From NCBI RefSeq assembly GCF_040412425.1, contig NC_089782.1, forward strand, positions 42,387,322 to 42,451,321: a DNA stretch of 64,000 bases, written 5' to 3'. The DNA is from Macrobrachium rosenbergii. Its lineage: Eukaryota > Arthropoda > Malacostraca > Decapoda > Palaemonidae. Both the position numbers and the translations under genes were made by a program. This document shows positions 26,643 through 39,641 of the stretch, piece by piece (the first letter of the stretch is position 1; every line of letters begins with the position of its first letter). The notes under the pieces are model-generated. The model did not search any database. It was not told the DNA's origin and worked only from the letters and a program-made list of their open reading frames with translations.

Positions 26643-27648
26643 AATGTAGTTCAGCCAAACCATTTACTTACTTGGCATGGACAGCTAGGTGTCAAGAGAC
26701 CAAAGGGAATGGAAGACAGATTAAAAAACAATATAACTGAGACCAAAAATATGGTGAAGAGAACTTTTTAGTACTAGCTGCATGTCAAACAAGAATTTGC
26801 ATTAATACAAATTAGAATCCGCGTTACAACAATCTGAAATAATAAAAAAATTATAAGATGTTCAGTTGGAGAATGTTTTCACCATTCTCCTTATGCTAGT
26901 GACACCACCAAAGCAGTAGGTCAGTCACCCTTAAAACTTGGTTGAAGTAGCATTGTGAAACATCAGCTCATGTTCAGGCTGTTTCAACCTTTGCAGTCTG
27001 TATTTCAAAACAAAACTTACAGAACTCCTTATTGCTTCTCCATAAGTTCTAATTTCAATAGAAATCCACACACAATAGGCCTAGATATGTCTGGTTGACA
27101 AAATAATTTTGTATCCAGAAGGGTAGAATTTTGACAGATCTTTTTATTTTATTCAGAGGAGGATGATGGATGTGAAAATTTAAAATTATTAATTTGCAAA
27201 CTTGATCATTTTAGCTAAAATCTAGGCATATTTATTTGAAAGTCTAAATAAGGTTTTTATACCATATTAATTTCATTCTTGTAGAGCAGCTAGTTTAAGA
27301 GTAAGCATTTGAAATTTTTGTATTAAAAGGATGGGAAATTGAAATGTATAATGATTATTTGGGGATGAGATTGTCTTATAATGATGTTCTTTATTTCTGG
27401 TGTAAATATCATAATGAGGTCTCAAAAAATAATGACATTTCTTCTAACTTGCATGTCTCCTTGGGAAGAGAAATTGTTTATTAGTTTTGAAATCCAGGGG
27501 ATTTTACCAGTAACCTGCTCTTACAATGCTTGCTTTGAAAAGTAGCTTTGATATGCTAAGAGTCTAGTGTATATAATTTGAAATATTATGTTATATATTT
27601 TTCTTCTAAAAGGATATAATTTTTAATTTTTTTGTCTTTTTCCCCCAG

Positions 27649-27782
27649 AAAAGACACCCTCCTCTGCCAGATATCTTCCTGGACAATGTTCCACATATCT
27701 CTTGGGCATTTCAGATGTGTGAGATAACTATACTATTGATGACAACAACTTGGATATGCATACTTTTCTTCCATAAACACAG
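27649..27782 (+). CDS. SAMD8: SMSr coding exon 4: PPLPD motif and TM2
   Basis: It encodes residues 189-232 plus two bases of codon 233. P192-P-L-P-D-I-F-L-D is the conserved first-loop motif of the sphingomyelin synthase family (D1), followed by H-I-S-W-A-F and the TM2 hydrophobic span. The acceptor has a strong tttttcccccag tract at 27637-27648. The donor is AG|GTAAGA at 27783. Confidence 0.94.
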
Positions 27783-28890
27783 GTAAGAATAATTTCGTAT
27801 TGGATTGTGCTATCCTTGAAATTCCTGCTAGATTGTGTAGACTTTACTTTTTGTTGATAAAAATATTATAGGTTTAATGGATAAACTGCTATTTTGATAG
27901 ACAGCATTATCATTGATAATTAAATCAAAGAATATGTTAAGGTAGAGTCCTTGAAAATGCAGTAAACAGTAAAAATTGAAGGGAGGGAGATTCATCCAAG
28001 CAAGGGGATGAGACTTGGGAAGGAAGAAACTCCACAAAGAATCCTCCTTGTTCTTGTGGTTGTGGAATTTGTTACTGTGTGACAAAAAATAATTAAGTGA
28101 GAAGAAGGAAAGAAAATCAGCAAACACAAGCATAGATATGTGAAACTGAAACATAAAGATAGTACCTGTCCCTGAAAACTGGCACCAGCAGAGAAGGAAG
28201 TGCAACAAATATGCAATCAACACAACATTAATTCACAGTCTGAGAAATGAAAGCACTAAGATAGGAATGAATATAAAACTGGAAACATAGTACTGTATAA
28301 GGCAATTGCTATCATGAACAGAGCAGTAACAAACATCACTGTTAATATGTAATAGTGAACAATTCATTGTGAGTACATAAAAAGAATAAGCTCTGAAACT
28401 CATGCTCTAGTTCAGTATCATGAAAGTGCAAAGGTTATTTAAATCTAAGATCTTTAAAATGGAGATACTAGACACTTGCCAATATTGAAATTACTAAAGA
28501 ACCAATGCAAATCTTTGGTAAGGGCTAAGCAAGGGAAAAAATGACTCTAAAACAGAAAATACATGACCAAAAGGCAGCCAAGCAAGGGTACCAGAAAACT
28601 GGAACATAAAAAGTGCATAAGAAAGAAATGGATGATACAGCAGAACAACAGGTAAAGAACTCTGTAGACCGTAGGAAGCACAGCACTTGTTGGAGCTACA
28701 CAGAATAATGACATATTGGTTAGTGGACTATGAGGTGGGCATGTGTAGGGGACTTGTTCTTATTTCATCTCTTCATGTGTGTGGGGCTGGGCCCATTTTT
28801 GATAGAAGGAGGTTAATTATGATAAATGATTTTGTATATGAAATTAGAATTTATGAGTTATGTTTATATGGTCATATTATTTTCTTACAG
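27783..28890 (+). other. SMSr intron 4
   Basis: GTAAGA to cttacag, 1.1 kb. It is AT-rich and A-rich on the + strand, with no transposon protein or RNA gene recognised. The minus-strand frame at 27828-28223 has a hydrophobic composition but no recognisable domain and is not called. Confidence 0.85.
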
Positions 28891-29008
28891 GTCTATTGTT
28901 ATGCGACGGTTTTGTGCTCTGTCTGGTTCTGTTTTCCTTCTCCGCTGTGCAACAATGTTTATTACCAGTCTTTCAGTTCCAGGCTCACATCTTGAATGTG
29001 CTCCAAGG
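28891..29008 (+). CDS. SAMD8: SMSr coding exon 5: TM3
   Basis: The first base completes R233, followed by residues 234-272. R-R-F-C-A-L-S-G-S-V-F-L-L-R-C-A-T-M-F-I-T-S-L-S-V-P-G matches the family's second conserved block (D2, R-R... L-R), ending in L-E-C-A-P-R. The donor is AGG|GTAGTA at 29009, weaker than the others but forced by frame and family alignment. Confidence 0.93.
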
Positions 29009-29156
29009 GTAGTAATCGTTTTCATGTTAAGTTTGTCTTCAAGATAACTGTTTGGCTATACGATATGGCTGAAGAATATTTTCATTTTGTGTGGTATTGA
29101 AAATCTGTTTCCTATTCCTTAATATTTTATCATAATCATTTGTTGTCTTGTTACAG

Positions 29157-29307
29157 GATCCAAGTGACTTAATGACCCAAATGAAGCAAGCGTGGGTAAT
29201 TTGGCAGGGAGGAGGGCTTAGCATTAAGGGAGTGCGCACATGTGGTGATTACATGTTCAGCGGACACACTACAGCTTTAACTACTCTTAACTTTTTCATT
29301 ACTGAGT
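29157..29307 (+). CDS. SAMD8: SMSr coding exon 6: first catalytic motif
   Basis: It encodes residues 273-322 plus one base of codon 323. C301-G-D-Y-M-F-S-G-H309-T is the D3 signature of the lipid phosphate phosphatase/SMS fold; H309 is the predicted nucleophile. The adjacent intron 5 is only 148 nt and intron 6 only 578 nt, so the catalytic exons are clustered. The donor is GTAAGT at 29308. Confidence 0.95.
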
Positions 29308-29741
29308 GTAAGTTGTTTAATTGCTGAAACATATACTGCTGCTTTGTATTGAACATCCAAATTAAGTTTTGTCAATATGTAAAATAAAAGTTTTATTTAC
29401 TGGCTAGCCCAGAAAATTATAAATTTCACTAATTGCCATTTTGCCTTTCTAGACAACCTGAAATGGTTTCAAGTTTATTACTGTTTACCTATGCAGTTTC
29501 TTTGTTCTGTTTTCTCTTTAATCATCAGGTATAGCAGTTTTAAAAGAAAATTGTTTGTAACTAAATCATGAAATTAAACAATTCTAGGCTTTTCATGAGA
29601 ATATTGTGAGAGCATATATCATTTGTTTCAGTCAAGTGATTTTTACCATTCAGCAGTTAACAAAGAAGGCCTTGACAAGTAAACTGAGATGTTTACAGAA
29701 GACATGATAGTAGCATTTATTCATGTGCATAAAATAGGCAG

Positions 29742-29866
29742 TTTTACTTTAGATTTATTTATCACAACCAGTGCTGTGTATTACAGTACTGTAATATAAA
29801 TACGTTATGTAATTTTACTTTAGATTTATTGATCATAACCAGTGCTGTGTATTACGGTACTGTAAT
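29742..29866. repeat. Direct duplication in intron 6, period 71 bp
   Basis: TTTTACTTTAGATTTATT, AACCAGTGCTGTGTATTAC and GTACTGTAAT occur at 29742-29796 and again at 29813-29866. The second copy ends only about 20 bp before the catalytic exon 7 acceptor, so the duplication crowds its polypyrimidine/branch region. Confidence 0.9.
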
Positions 29867-29885
29867 AATGTTTGGTATTCCACAG

Positions 29886-30253
29886 ATACTCCAAGAAGAA
29901 TGTATTATCTGCATATAGCATCATGGGTCCTGAATACTTTTGGAATATTCTTCATTCTAGCAGCTCATGAGCACTACTCAATTGATGTCTTCATTGCCTT
30001 CTACATAACTTCACGCATGTTTTTGTATTACCACTCTCTTGCCAACAATCGAGCTTTACACCAGCGAGATTCTTTCAGAACGAAAATTTGGTTTCCAATG
30101 TTCAGTTATTTTGAAGCTCACATTGATGGTATTGTGCCAAACGAGTATTCCAATCCCCTGTGTAAGGCAAACCTCTTGTATCTCTGGAGAATATTAATTG
30201 TTACACCATACAAGAAAATTTTGGGGAGTAGCAAAAAAGAAAAACGAAAATAA
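29886..30253 (+). CDS. SAMD8: SMSr coding exon 7: second catalytic motif, TM5-TM6 and C-terminus
   Basis: It supplies the rest of codon 323 and residues 324-444, then TAA at 30251-30253. H350-E-H352-Y-S-I-D356[10 protein letters not shown] is the D4 signature, with H352 and D356 completing the predicted triad. The cytosolic tail is basic and ends K-K-E-K-R-K, fitting KxKxx COPI-dependent ER retrieval. The acceptor is ttccacag at 29878-29885. Confidence 0.95.
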
Positions 30254-31090
30254 AAGGGTACCGTTGCTATCACCCATGACATAAATTTAACAGGTTGTGA
30301 ACATGCTCAAAACTACAGAGGTAAGAATTGCAAGGGCATTGCTGTAAAGAAATCTTTGCTTTTACAATATTTATATCAAGAATTTATGAAAGCAAGGAGT
30401 GCTTAGTAAATTGTTTTACAGTACAGCACAGGCAGTCCACGCTTACTGGTGGCATCAGTTAACAGCGTTTCGGTGTTATGGCACTTGGCTAGTGACGCCG
30501 TTAACCAGATTTTGGTGCTGGTAAGTGGTTTATCGGCATTGGTAAGCGGTTCGTTGGCGTCGTAAGTGGTTTATCGGTGCCGATAACCGGTTAGCGGAGC
30601 CTCTAAGAGGTTTATTGGCACTGTTAGCGGCGATTTTTGGTTAGCGGCGCTCGGCCGGGAACGGAACCCCCACCGTTAAGTGGGGGCTGCCTGTATTTTA
30701 TATAAATTGTCTTTAAGCCTTGAATTTGTATGTATAGTAATGCCTCACATTAACAGACCTCCAGACAATGAATTTTTGAAATGCAGCAGGCGTTGTTTAT
30801 GTTAGAGATGAATTCTCACGGACAAGAATGAAGGTCATTAAAGGTACTTATGTCTGTCATGACAGGCTAGCATTTTATTTCCTCATACAGGTGTAAAATG
30901 TGAGAAATACTGTCAGAATTCTGCTAACATTTGTTGTTACAGAGAGCAGAGTGAACAAAGTAGTTTAGTGTATGTCATAGTAACTTGGCATTCTATATAC
31001 AGTACTGTGGTTTTGTTCACATACAGTAAATGATATGTACAGATTGTGACCAATTGGTCAAGTTTTCCTAAATAAAGCTTTTGTTTTGTT
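30254..31090 (+). other. SMSr 3' UTR with candidate poly(A) signal
   Basis: After the stop codon the first convincing AATAAA is at 31071-31076, followed by a T-rich stretch. A MITE (30427-30695) lies inside this segment and would be part of the mature transcript if the signal is used. Another AATAAA at 39328-39333 with a GT-rich downstream stretch would imply a 9 kb UTR and is a less likely alternative end. Confidence 0.45.
30427..30695 (+). mobile_element. MITE, copy 3 (in SMSr 3' UTR)
   Basis: CAGGCAGTCC at the left and GGGGGCTGCCTGTA at the right are the same ends as copies 1 and 2; the left TA has become CA. The interior has the same GATAACCGG/GTAAGCGG word structure and the same orientation as copy 2. 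Confidence 0.82.
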
Positions 31091-34000
31091 GATACAGTAA
31101 CACTCCAAACTCACCAACCAGCTGTTAAAGTGAGACATTACTTTATTTAGATATTCGTATATGCTTTATATGTATAAAGCTAATTTATAAATATAGCGGA
31201 CTTACAAAATACTTAAGGGATGTTCTCAGAATTACTCTCTACATACATTAAACAATGTGTATATTTCATACTAATACTAATTTGTAAACATCAATTTCGT
31301 GTAGTGATTTTTCAACTCCCGTCCGTGAACAGCCAACATCACTCGATTTGTCACTCGATTTGAACTGCATATTTTGCTAGTCCGCTGTTCATCCTTGTAT
31401 TCGTGAAAATACCCCACCTCAACATGAAACCCTTATCAAAGATGTGTAAATGCTTTAGGTGTTACTAAAGCTTCTTTACAGCATCGCTTTGGCCTCAAGC
31501 TGCATTTCTTTTGTGTGAAAACTTTTTCTTCATTTCCTTTGGTCTCTTCCCACCCACCTGTTCAATTTATTTAATTTTTCCCACCTGGCTATTTAGCTTA
31601 TTTAATTTTTCCCTGCTCAAATTTTCACTCTCATTTATGGACAGATCTTTCAGGCCAGCTTATTGGTCTGATTTTTTTGCTTTATAATGAAAGCAGTTAT
31701 ATGGATTTTGAACCCATTACATTTGAGAGACTTGAACACTCTGAACTGCAATTCTAAGAGGAACAGATTTAATAACTTCTTCTCATATCCAAAAAAATAA
31801 ATGTCTTTATTACCCGATGGTGGCTGAATAAGTGAACTCGAGTTAAATGCGCAGTACTGAAATAGTGTTTAGAGGTGCTGAGAGACGCATGCACAACAGG
31901 TGTGGGGAATGCTGTAGCAACAAATCATTTTAGTTTAAATTCAACATTAAGTTTTGTCTTCTCATAATGTGACATAACGCTAACCTTTGGGCGGCATGCC
32001 TTCTGGTCCAGGAGGGTCATTTACAATAGCACTGTCTTGAAATTTGTTAAACCAAGAGATTAATTTAGTTTGATATAGCAATGTATGTGAATATGTAGCG
32101 AATGCTTATAAATATTCCATAGTCATGCTTAAGGTACTCTTAACATAGTAGATTCAGGGAATATTTTATAAAGCAACAAGGTTCATTTTATTTTTACTTT
32201 TCATATGAGGTGGAATTTTAATACCTGACTTTAGTGTGACATGTCCACTGTTCTTAAGCCAGAGAGTAAAGTGGTTTTCAACTTGAAATTATCCAAATTT
32301 TGTATTGCCAGGAGCAGCAGGAACAGGCTGGTCTTGCTCTTTGTATCACATATAAAGCATATACAGTATTTATGCTTATGAAGCATTGGATTTGACAGTG
32401 TAAATGGATATATAGAAATTATTCCAAAGTTCTATAATTGTAATGTTTGTTCAAGCTACGTTAAACATAGAAGGTTCAATGTTTGTTAAGCAGTGCATAA
32501 GGGTGTCATACAATATATATGTAATCTACTTTAACAAATCTCCATTTTACTGTTCACCTGTCAGTAAAGTTTTTGTCTACAGCATGTGGGATGGGATTTG
32601 AACCTCCTACCTAAGTGTAACATATACTCTATTCATCTATACCACAATACTGTAACGATGTCCATGTATTTGTAACAAGTATGAAGTTATGTTTGGGACT
32701 GATAAAACACTGAAGATACTGTAATTGGTTTATACCAGTTATGAGTAAATAACAATACAAATCACCTTAGTTTGAGAGTTCAAATCACCTTGGTGCAGAA
32801 AGAAACTTTGTCATCTTTGACATTAATTTTTTTATATTTTCTTTACACATTATCTCCTGTTTGTTATGGATCCATTCTGATTGCTCATACTAGTTTGGAA
32901 GAGGCTTACATGCCTTTGATATGATACGAAGATTTAGACCAACATGCTCTTGCTAGCTAACGGAGAAACAACGGTTGGAAAGGAGCAGTTCACATGTCAC
33001 CCAAAATTTGTGAGTAGAACCTCATTGAAGAAAAGTAAAGACTATGACTTTGTATACCTGATTTTATGGTTTATAAGTTCATATATATGTACACATATGA
33101 TTATGTAAAATATTTCAATTGAGAGTGTGAAAGATAACAAGAAAAACAAAATTGTGCGTTAAAAGGTGTGAGGACAAGAAAAGAATGTAATACGTTTCAG
33201 AAAATAATTCATCAAGGTATAGAGGTGGCAAGGGATCTATACCATATAAGTGGTAAGGGAGTGAAACTGTCAAGAATGTCACAAACACACGTAGACATGC
33301 ATTTAGATGATGAATTAAGGTCTTGATGAGTACTTGCCTTCACCTCCACATAGGTTCCTGACAATATTGTTGTCTTCTTACTAGCAGATAATTTCATAAG
33401 AAGGCAGTAAAAGCAAGGACAGTGATGGACTGCCAGTGATTGGAAAAATGGTGCACTCAGTTGCCATTACATCACATGATTACCATAATTCATATGTGTA
33501 TATACTATACAGTTTATGATTACCATTTTACAGTATATATGTTTATTTATATTCATTTTCAGAATTACAGTGAATATATTACATTTTATTAATAGTTATA
33601 TGTATAGTAGGCAATGTTCTGCTGACAATTTTATGTGTAAGCCACTAGTTTTGCTTTCTTGGTGGCTAAAGTAATCATCCCATTGATGGCTGTGATGGTA
33701 AACTAATAGTAAAATCAACATTCAGAATATTTTATAATAGTTGTTCAATAGCATAGATAAATATTTATTATTTTATATAACTAACTATATCTTGCTGTGT
33801 CTTCATTATTTTTAAGGTGGAAACTGTTACATTACATCTAGTTGTATACCAACGTAATTTATACCAGAATATTTTACACATTTTTTTTATGTTGCAACAT
33901 TTGTCAGAGGATCAGTGAATAAGAGCATACATAGTAGAGGATGATCAACATTCATAGCTGTAAGAAAAAAATTTAATCTCATTTACAAAAGTTTGCAGCC

Positions 34001-35169
34001 AGCTATTACTAATACATGTACAGTACCTTTAATCCCTAGAACGGCATTACAGTGTGTGTCATGTGGCATACTGTAGACATTACTAAAGGATTTTTGCAAT
34101 ATCCCTCCAGTCCTCAGGTGCATTTTTTTTACTTTACTTTTCAATCATTCCAGTTTCTATTTACTGCCCAGTGTCCAGTTGCTTCAGCTCTGCCTTTCCT
34201 TCAAACTATGAGTTTCCTGGGTCCTTTGATGATGAATTGCATTAGTCCGTGACTTGATCAGGAAAGTGAAGTAGGATGGCAATCCTCGCATCTATTAGAC
34301 TCGAGTAATTGATGTGTCCGAGCAAGGGGAAAGTTTTATCTTCAGGCCCCACTGAGTGTGATTTTAATGGATGATGACCTTTAAGGTACTAGGTTTGGTG
34401 CTAATGTCTTAAGAGTAGCATTGCATAGCTGGCCACCCAACTTGGAGGGTTAGATCCTTCCCTTTATTTGACTTGCTGGTGAGTATGGGAATTACATAGC
34501 CAACATTTCAGTAGTGCCTCACGACATATTCTCCTTATCCTCATCCTTCTCCATCCCACATATATTTTCTTAGCAATCATGAATTTTGCATGGAAATGGA
34601 TGTGAGTCATGGAGCTCTTTAGGAATTAAGAAATGACAAAAATGGAAAACAAAGCATCTTTGAAACTATAACAGTGGATAATATTCTAGGTACAGTAGTT
34701 GAAACACGTTTTAAAAGTTAACAAATTTGCATATAAAAACACTATTAGATTCACTCTTGAAAAGATATTCCAGTGGTATAGTTCTGGAATTATATGACTA
34801 GATAATTGATTTATGTTAGAAGCAAGTGTCCTAACTAATGGAATTCTTTAACATACCAAATATGAAACTTTAAGAGACCTTCATTTTTGGATCTTTGTTT
34901 CAGGAAAATATTATAGATTGTGTTCCAGGTATGGACTTACAAGACTGAAATGCCATGATTTTATTTGTACATTTTATGGTTCATTCAATCTTCCTGATAT
35001 GGGCTAACATCAAGATACCGTGACTTGGTGATCATTCAATCGTAAGTCCAGCTGGAGGTGGACCAAACCAAAACCTGTTAGATGTAGACAGACACTGCTG
35101 TATCAGTACAAAAAGGGAGATGCTAATGTAGTTCCATTCTCTGACAATTTGACTGGTTTTGTACACACT
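31091..35169. other. Intergenic, no gene recognised
   Basis: AT-rich DNA with only short frames. A local repeat CACTCGATTTG occurs twice near 31332-31362. No transposon ends or RNA gene seen. Confidence 0.6.
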
Positions 35170-36350
35170 TATTTTACAGGGGTTGGAGGAAAAGCTGAGA
35201 AAAAAGTTAAAAATCAGTAATTGTCATGCCATAGAGATCAATGACAGAAGCACTGTTTATAATGAGGCACCCTATAGGAAAAGTGCCATGCTGAAGAGGA
35301 AGAGATTAAGTAAATCTTGAAAAGGCATTTGACAGAGTACTAAGACAAATAATTATTTTTTTGAAGACAGAGGTTACCAGAAAGACTTATAAGCCAGTGA
35401 AGTTATTTTACCATAACACTACATCTACAGTGAAGACAGTGGCAAGTGTATCATATATGAGATGATGTTTCCCATCAAGGATCAGTGCTGAACTCCATTG
35501 TTTATCAGTCATGCAGAAACTACAAAAGAATACAGACAAGGTACCTCCTGGGAGCTGCTTTCTACAAATGACCGAGTGTTCAGAATCTGAGGAAGACGGT
35601 GGAATTTTAAAGAGGTGAAAGAATGTAAATGGAGATGAGAGGACTGAAAATGATTGTAAGCAAAACAAGGCTTATGGTAACTTTGAATGGAGGCAAAGGT
35701 AAAATTATAATTAGAGAAGTGGTTATATGGAAGTTGTGAACTCTATTTTGTATACGGAATTTAACAGATAGTGTGACAAGAGGTGCTCAGGTTTACAAAT
35801 ACCCTGTATATATGGAGTAAGGTTTTCAATGACCAGTATGTGCTAAAAGAGCAAAGGGGGAAGAGATAGAAGCTGAGAACCTTGGGTAGGTCTTGAAGAA
35901 GTGAGAGTACATCTGTTACCTTAGGACTGTAGAATATGAAGCAGGAATGGAAAGAGAACAGTTAGAGAGTGAGTAACTGCAGCATAGATAAAGCAACGAG
36001 TGTGCTTGACGACTAGTAATTAAAAAAGACCTATTAGTGGAAAAGAACAGATATCTACGCTATTTTGTGCAGCAGAAAGATAGGCATTGACGAGGAAAAT
36101 TGAGATTTTCAGGTGTTGTAACCCTAGATGTTAAGATTCATGGCTGGAGAGCAAAGATTTAGATGAGTACCACTTGTGATGAGAGAGGATAAGGAACAGT
36201 TGGTTAGAAAATCAGTAGGTATAGAAGTAGCAGGATGAAGACCTGTAGGAAAGCTCAGGAAATCGTGGGAAAAGGAGTTAGATGATAAGAATTCTGGCAA
36301 AAGAGCGCAGGATGAGTGTGTGGAGAGAACTAACTTCATGTCCAACCCCA
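35170..36350 (+). mobile_element. Eroded LINE with reverse transcriptase palm fragment
   Basis: Near 35314 the frame reads L-E-K-A-F-D-R-V-L-R-Q, the D-x-x-K-A-F-D-x-V motif of non-LTR reverse transcriptases. It is followed by L-F-Y-H-N-T-T-S-T-V-K-T-V-A-S-V-S-Y in phase and then shifted remnants (S-E-S-E-E-D; E-N-D-C-K-Q-N-K). A trailing R-K-S-W-E-K-E-L-D-D near 36250 fits the C-terminal end. Many stops and shifts: inactive. Family probably of the RTE/BovB-like type, uncertain. Confidence 0.7.
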
Positions 36351-39300
36351 TAAATGGAAAACTGGGATAAAATTATTTTTAATGATAATTATCCCATAGC
36401 AACCCTTCAGTCTCTGGCTTTTGGGGAATGTTACGACATTAACCAGAATACGAGTAAATGCCAGAGTGGCAATCGGTGGCAAAGATGCAAATGAAATTTT
36501 GTCCAAATTATCAGTATTTTTAGTTTTTGCAAATACAGTACTGTTGCAGTTTATTCGATAAAAGTTTCCAATTTTATTTTGCATAAACAAACCTTCCAAG
36601 CCAGGTATGTAAGTTAAAATTTTTAACTGAGATGTCTCATCAAAGCCGTTTTTTTTATTAACTTAATAACGGGGGGGACATAAATTTCCAACTAGAGTAA
36701 AATTGAGATAGTGACAGTTTGGTAAGCATTCAAGAAATTATTAATTTTAGCCAATCAGACCCTCACAGAACAGCTGTGTTATCTATGCTGCTGCATTTTC
36801 AAGTTTTTTCACTCAAATGCTACAGCTGGTAATTCTGAATCTGTCAGTTAACAAGGACCCCTCCAGAAGAAATTTTTAAACAAAGAAATGGTTTAGTTTC
36901 TTCAGCATTGAAAGCTCCTTGATTAACTGGTATGAATTGTTTCCTTTTCAAGACTTCAAGTGCACACACTAGTGGAGTGAGTCAAATTTTTGAAAATAAG
37001 AAATTCAAGCCAATTCCGATTCATTACTTGCTAAATACCTTGTAGCATGCCAATTGCGATTCATTACTTGCTAAATACCTTGTAGCATGTGAGAGCAGTT
37101 TCTTTTGAGGACATTGGCGAGGTTTGCTTGAGAACCAATATAGGAACAATGTGGATGAACCAGCTGAATGACAATTGCATGATTAGAAATAAAATATGAG
37201 CTCAAAGAACAATTGGAACAATTTTAGCATTACGCTAATCCTATCAGATGCACAATAATAATTGAACCTTGCAGTAATTAAACAATTTATCTACCAATAA
37301 TGGAGTTTAGGCAATAGATTATAATGAGTGAACATGAAGATTCATTTATATACAAAGGGTGCTCATTAAAACCCAGTTACTGTTGCCTATTCTTCATGTA
37401 ACAAAGCTCAGTCCCACTTACCTGTGCCCTTGAATATTCAGATGTCCTCACTGTGCAGCTTCCAACCAAGGGATTGATGCTGTTGGGCTGTCATTTTTCA
37501 TCACTTGTTAAATTATTGTATGTCTTTTGATTTTAAGTGCATTTTTATTTATTTCACTTTATGGCCATATTGTCTTCTTCCCTCAGTCCTTGTCTTGTCC
37601 TACCTGGGTTTTTCCTCCCTCCTAAATTGTAACTTAGGCACTTCAGAATTAATGAGGTTGTAATGAACATTAGTGGTTGTATAACACAAGAAAAAGATGT
37701 AAAAACATTCACAACGATGCCAATCTGTGTCTGTCTTCCCTTTTTTGTTGCACTCATCTTTGCCTCTCGGTTGGCACAAAAGAACGAAGTATAACTGAGG
37801 TATGTAGTGAGGGCATTTGGACCTTGATCAGTACAAGTTGGTATGAATGGGCAACATGCGGGTAATGGGGTGAATGAAAACGTTTTATGTTATAAAACAC
37901 TTTGAATCTTTACTATTTATTGAGTATCTATAATGCCCATGGGCTTGTATAAAGAAACTATGAGCATTCAGTTTAAGGTGGATACAGGCTGAACACAGTT
38001 ATTGTATGTGCAATGGTAAAGGGTACCAAAGTTTGAAAAAATGCAGGGTGGACATTAACTACAAGTTGGGTGCCAGTGACATTTACCAAGTGAAATTTCA
38101 TTACCACTGAGAGTAGGAAAGTTGCTGCTTCAGACCAGCTTATCAGTCTTCTGCCCATCTCTTCTGAAATGCACCACTGTATTTTTTTAATCTCCCTCTT
38201 ATGCAGTTACTGTACATATCATGATTGATCGTGGATCAAATGTTTGTATATTACTCTTGCCTGTGTTTTTGTAAATGATAATACATTTCCAGACATATTT
38301 AGTTTCAACAGTAAATTCACCCATCCATGTAATCAGGTCATTTTTAACCTGTCATGTATTGTTTCCTTCTGGTTAATTAATTCCTCAATATTTAACATAG
38401 AATGACTAAAGATGCTGTTATTTCTTTAGAGAGATCTTTCTCTTCTCTCTTCAGTTTGCTATACAGTATCATCATGTCATTATTGTTTTCATCCCACGTT
38501 GTTCTTTGTTTGGGTTGATGGGAACTTGTGCAATGTGCAGATTAGTGTGACTTTTGTGTACTGAGACATGTGACATTTTTTGTTTCCACATTCGTAACGT
38601 ACAAACCACCTGCACATTTTGCATGAAGCTCAGCTTATGAAATATGCAAATTGGAAACCTGTAACAGTAGGAACCTGACATGTAACGATGAGTGCAGCAA
38701 TGACTTTTCCACTCTCAAGGTAGTCAACTTTCACTGCAGTGGTTTATGTTAGATTTAGATTCCTATGCCAGGAAGTATATAGAATTATTTCACTGGCGTA
38801 TTAATATAGAATATTCTTTTGAGCTTCATCTAGAAAAAATTATTGTATTAGATGAAGTAAAATTCTTGTTAATGAAAACTATCTTGAGACAGATTTAAGC
38901 TTTAACCCAGACGGAACTTAGATTTAAGCCTTTTGTTGTTTCCATGCTTTTAAGAAAAAATATTACTCTTAAAAAAAGATACATTGAAGTATATTTTAAG
39001 AATATTTATTGACTTTACAAACTGGTAAGTTTGTTGAACATTTTGGCACAAACCAATGTTTAACAAATGTTCTATGGAGCACAATTTAAAAATCTAGCTT
39101 CCACTCAATACATACCGCAATTGGTATTTGCTGCAAAGTGTAGTACATGGAATGCATTGTTATGATTTGTATTTGTGGTACTTGTAAACGTTACTTTTTA
39201 AATTGCAGTGTGTTTTACTTTGTTTTGTTTCTTTTATGTTTTATTTGTGTTACTGCAGTAATGTGGATTTCTTTGAAACTGTTGGTAAAATACTCCAATA

Positions 39301-39641
39301 TAAAAATCTTTATTATAAAATTTTTAAAATAAAGCCATTGCATTGACAATATGTTTGTGTTTTTGAATTATTAATCCTTTGAAGCCTTTTCCTTTACGCT
39401 AACCTGATGTTGAGACAAAGAAAAGCCATAAGTGTTTGCAGTTTCTAGTGAGCTAAAGCAAATAGTAGCACCAGACTATGACATTTAATTTGATTAATAA
39501 ATTAATTTTGGTAGTGGTTAAATGTTAATTATAACTCGCCAAGATTTTCGTAGCTTCAAGGATATTACATTAACCAAATCAATTATTAGGTGTGGCCAGG
39601 TGTAGGAGTTGCTATCTTGAATTGCTTTTGAAACTGATTTT
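36351..39641. other. Intergenic with a 40 bp tandem duplication
   Basis: Two adjacent copies at 37009-37048 and 37049-37088 (GCCAATTCCGATTCATTACT, then TGCTAAATACCTTGTAGCAT) differ by one base. An AATAAA followed by GT-rich sequence lies at 39328. Otherwise unassigned AT-rich DNA. Confidence 0.6.

Noticed and set aside
39328..39333. AATAAA as the true SMSr poly(A) signal
   Set aside because: It would require a 9 kb 3' UTR; an earlier AATAAA at 31071 is simpler. Kept only as an alternative.
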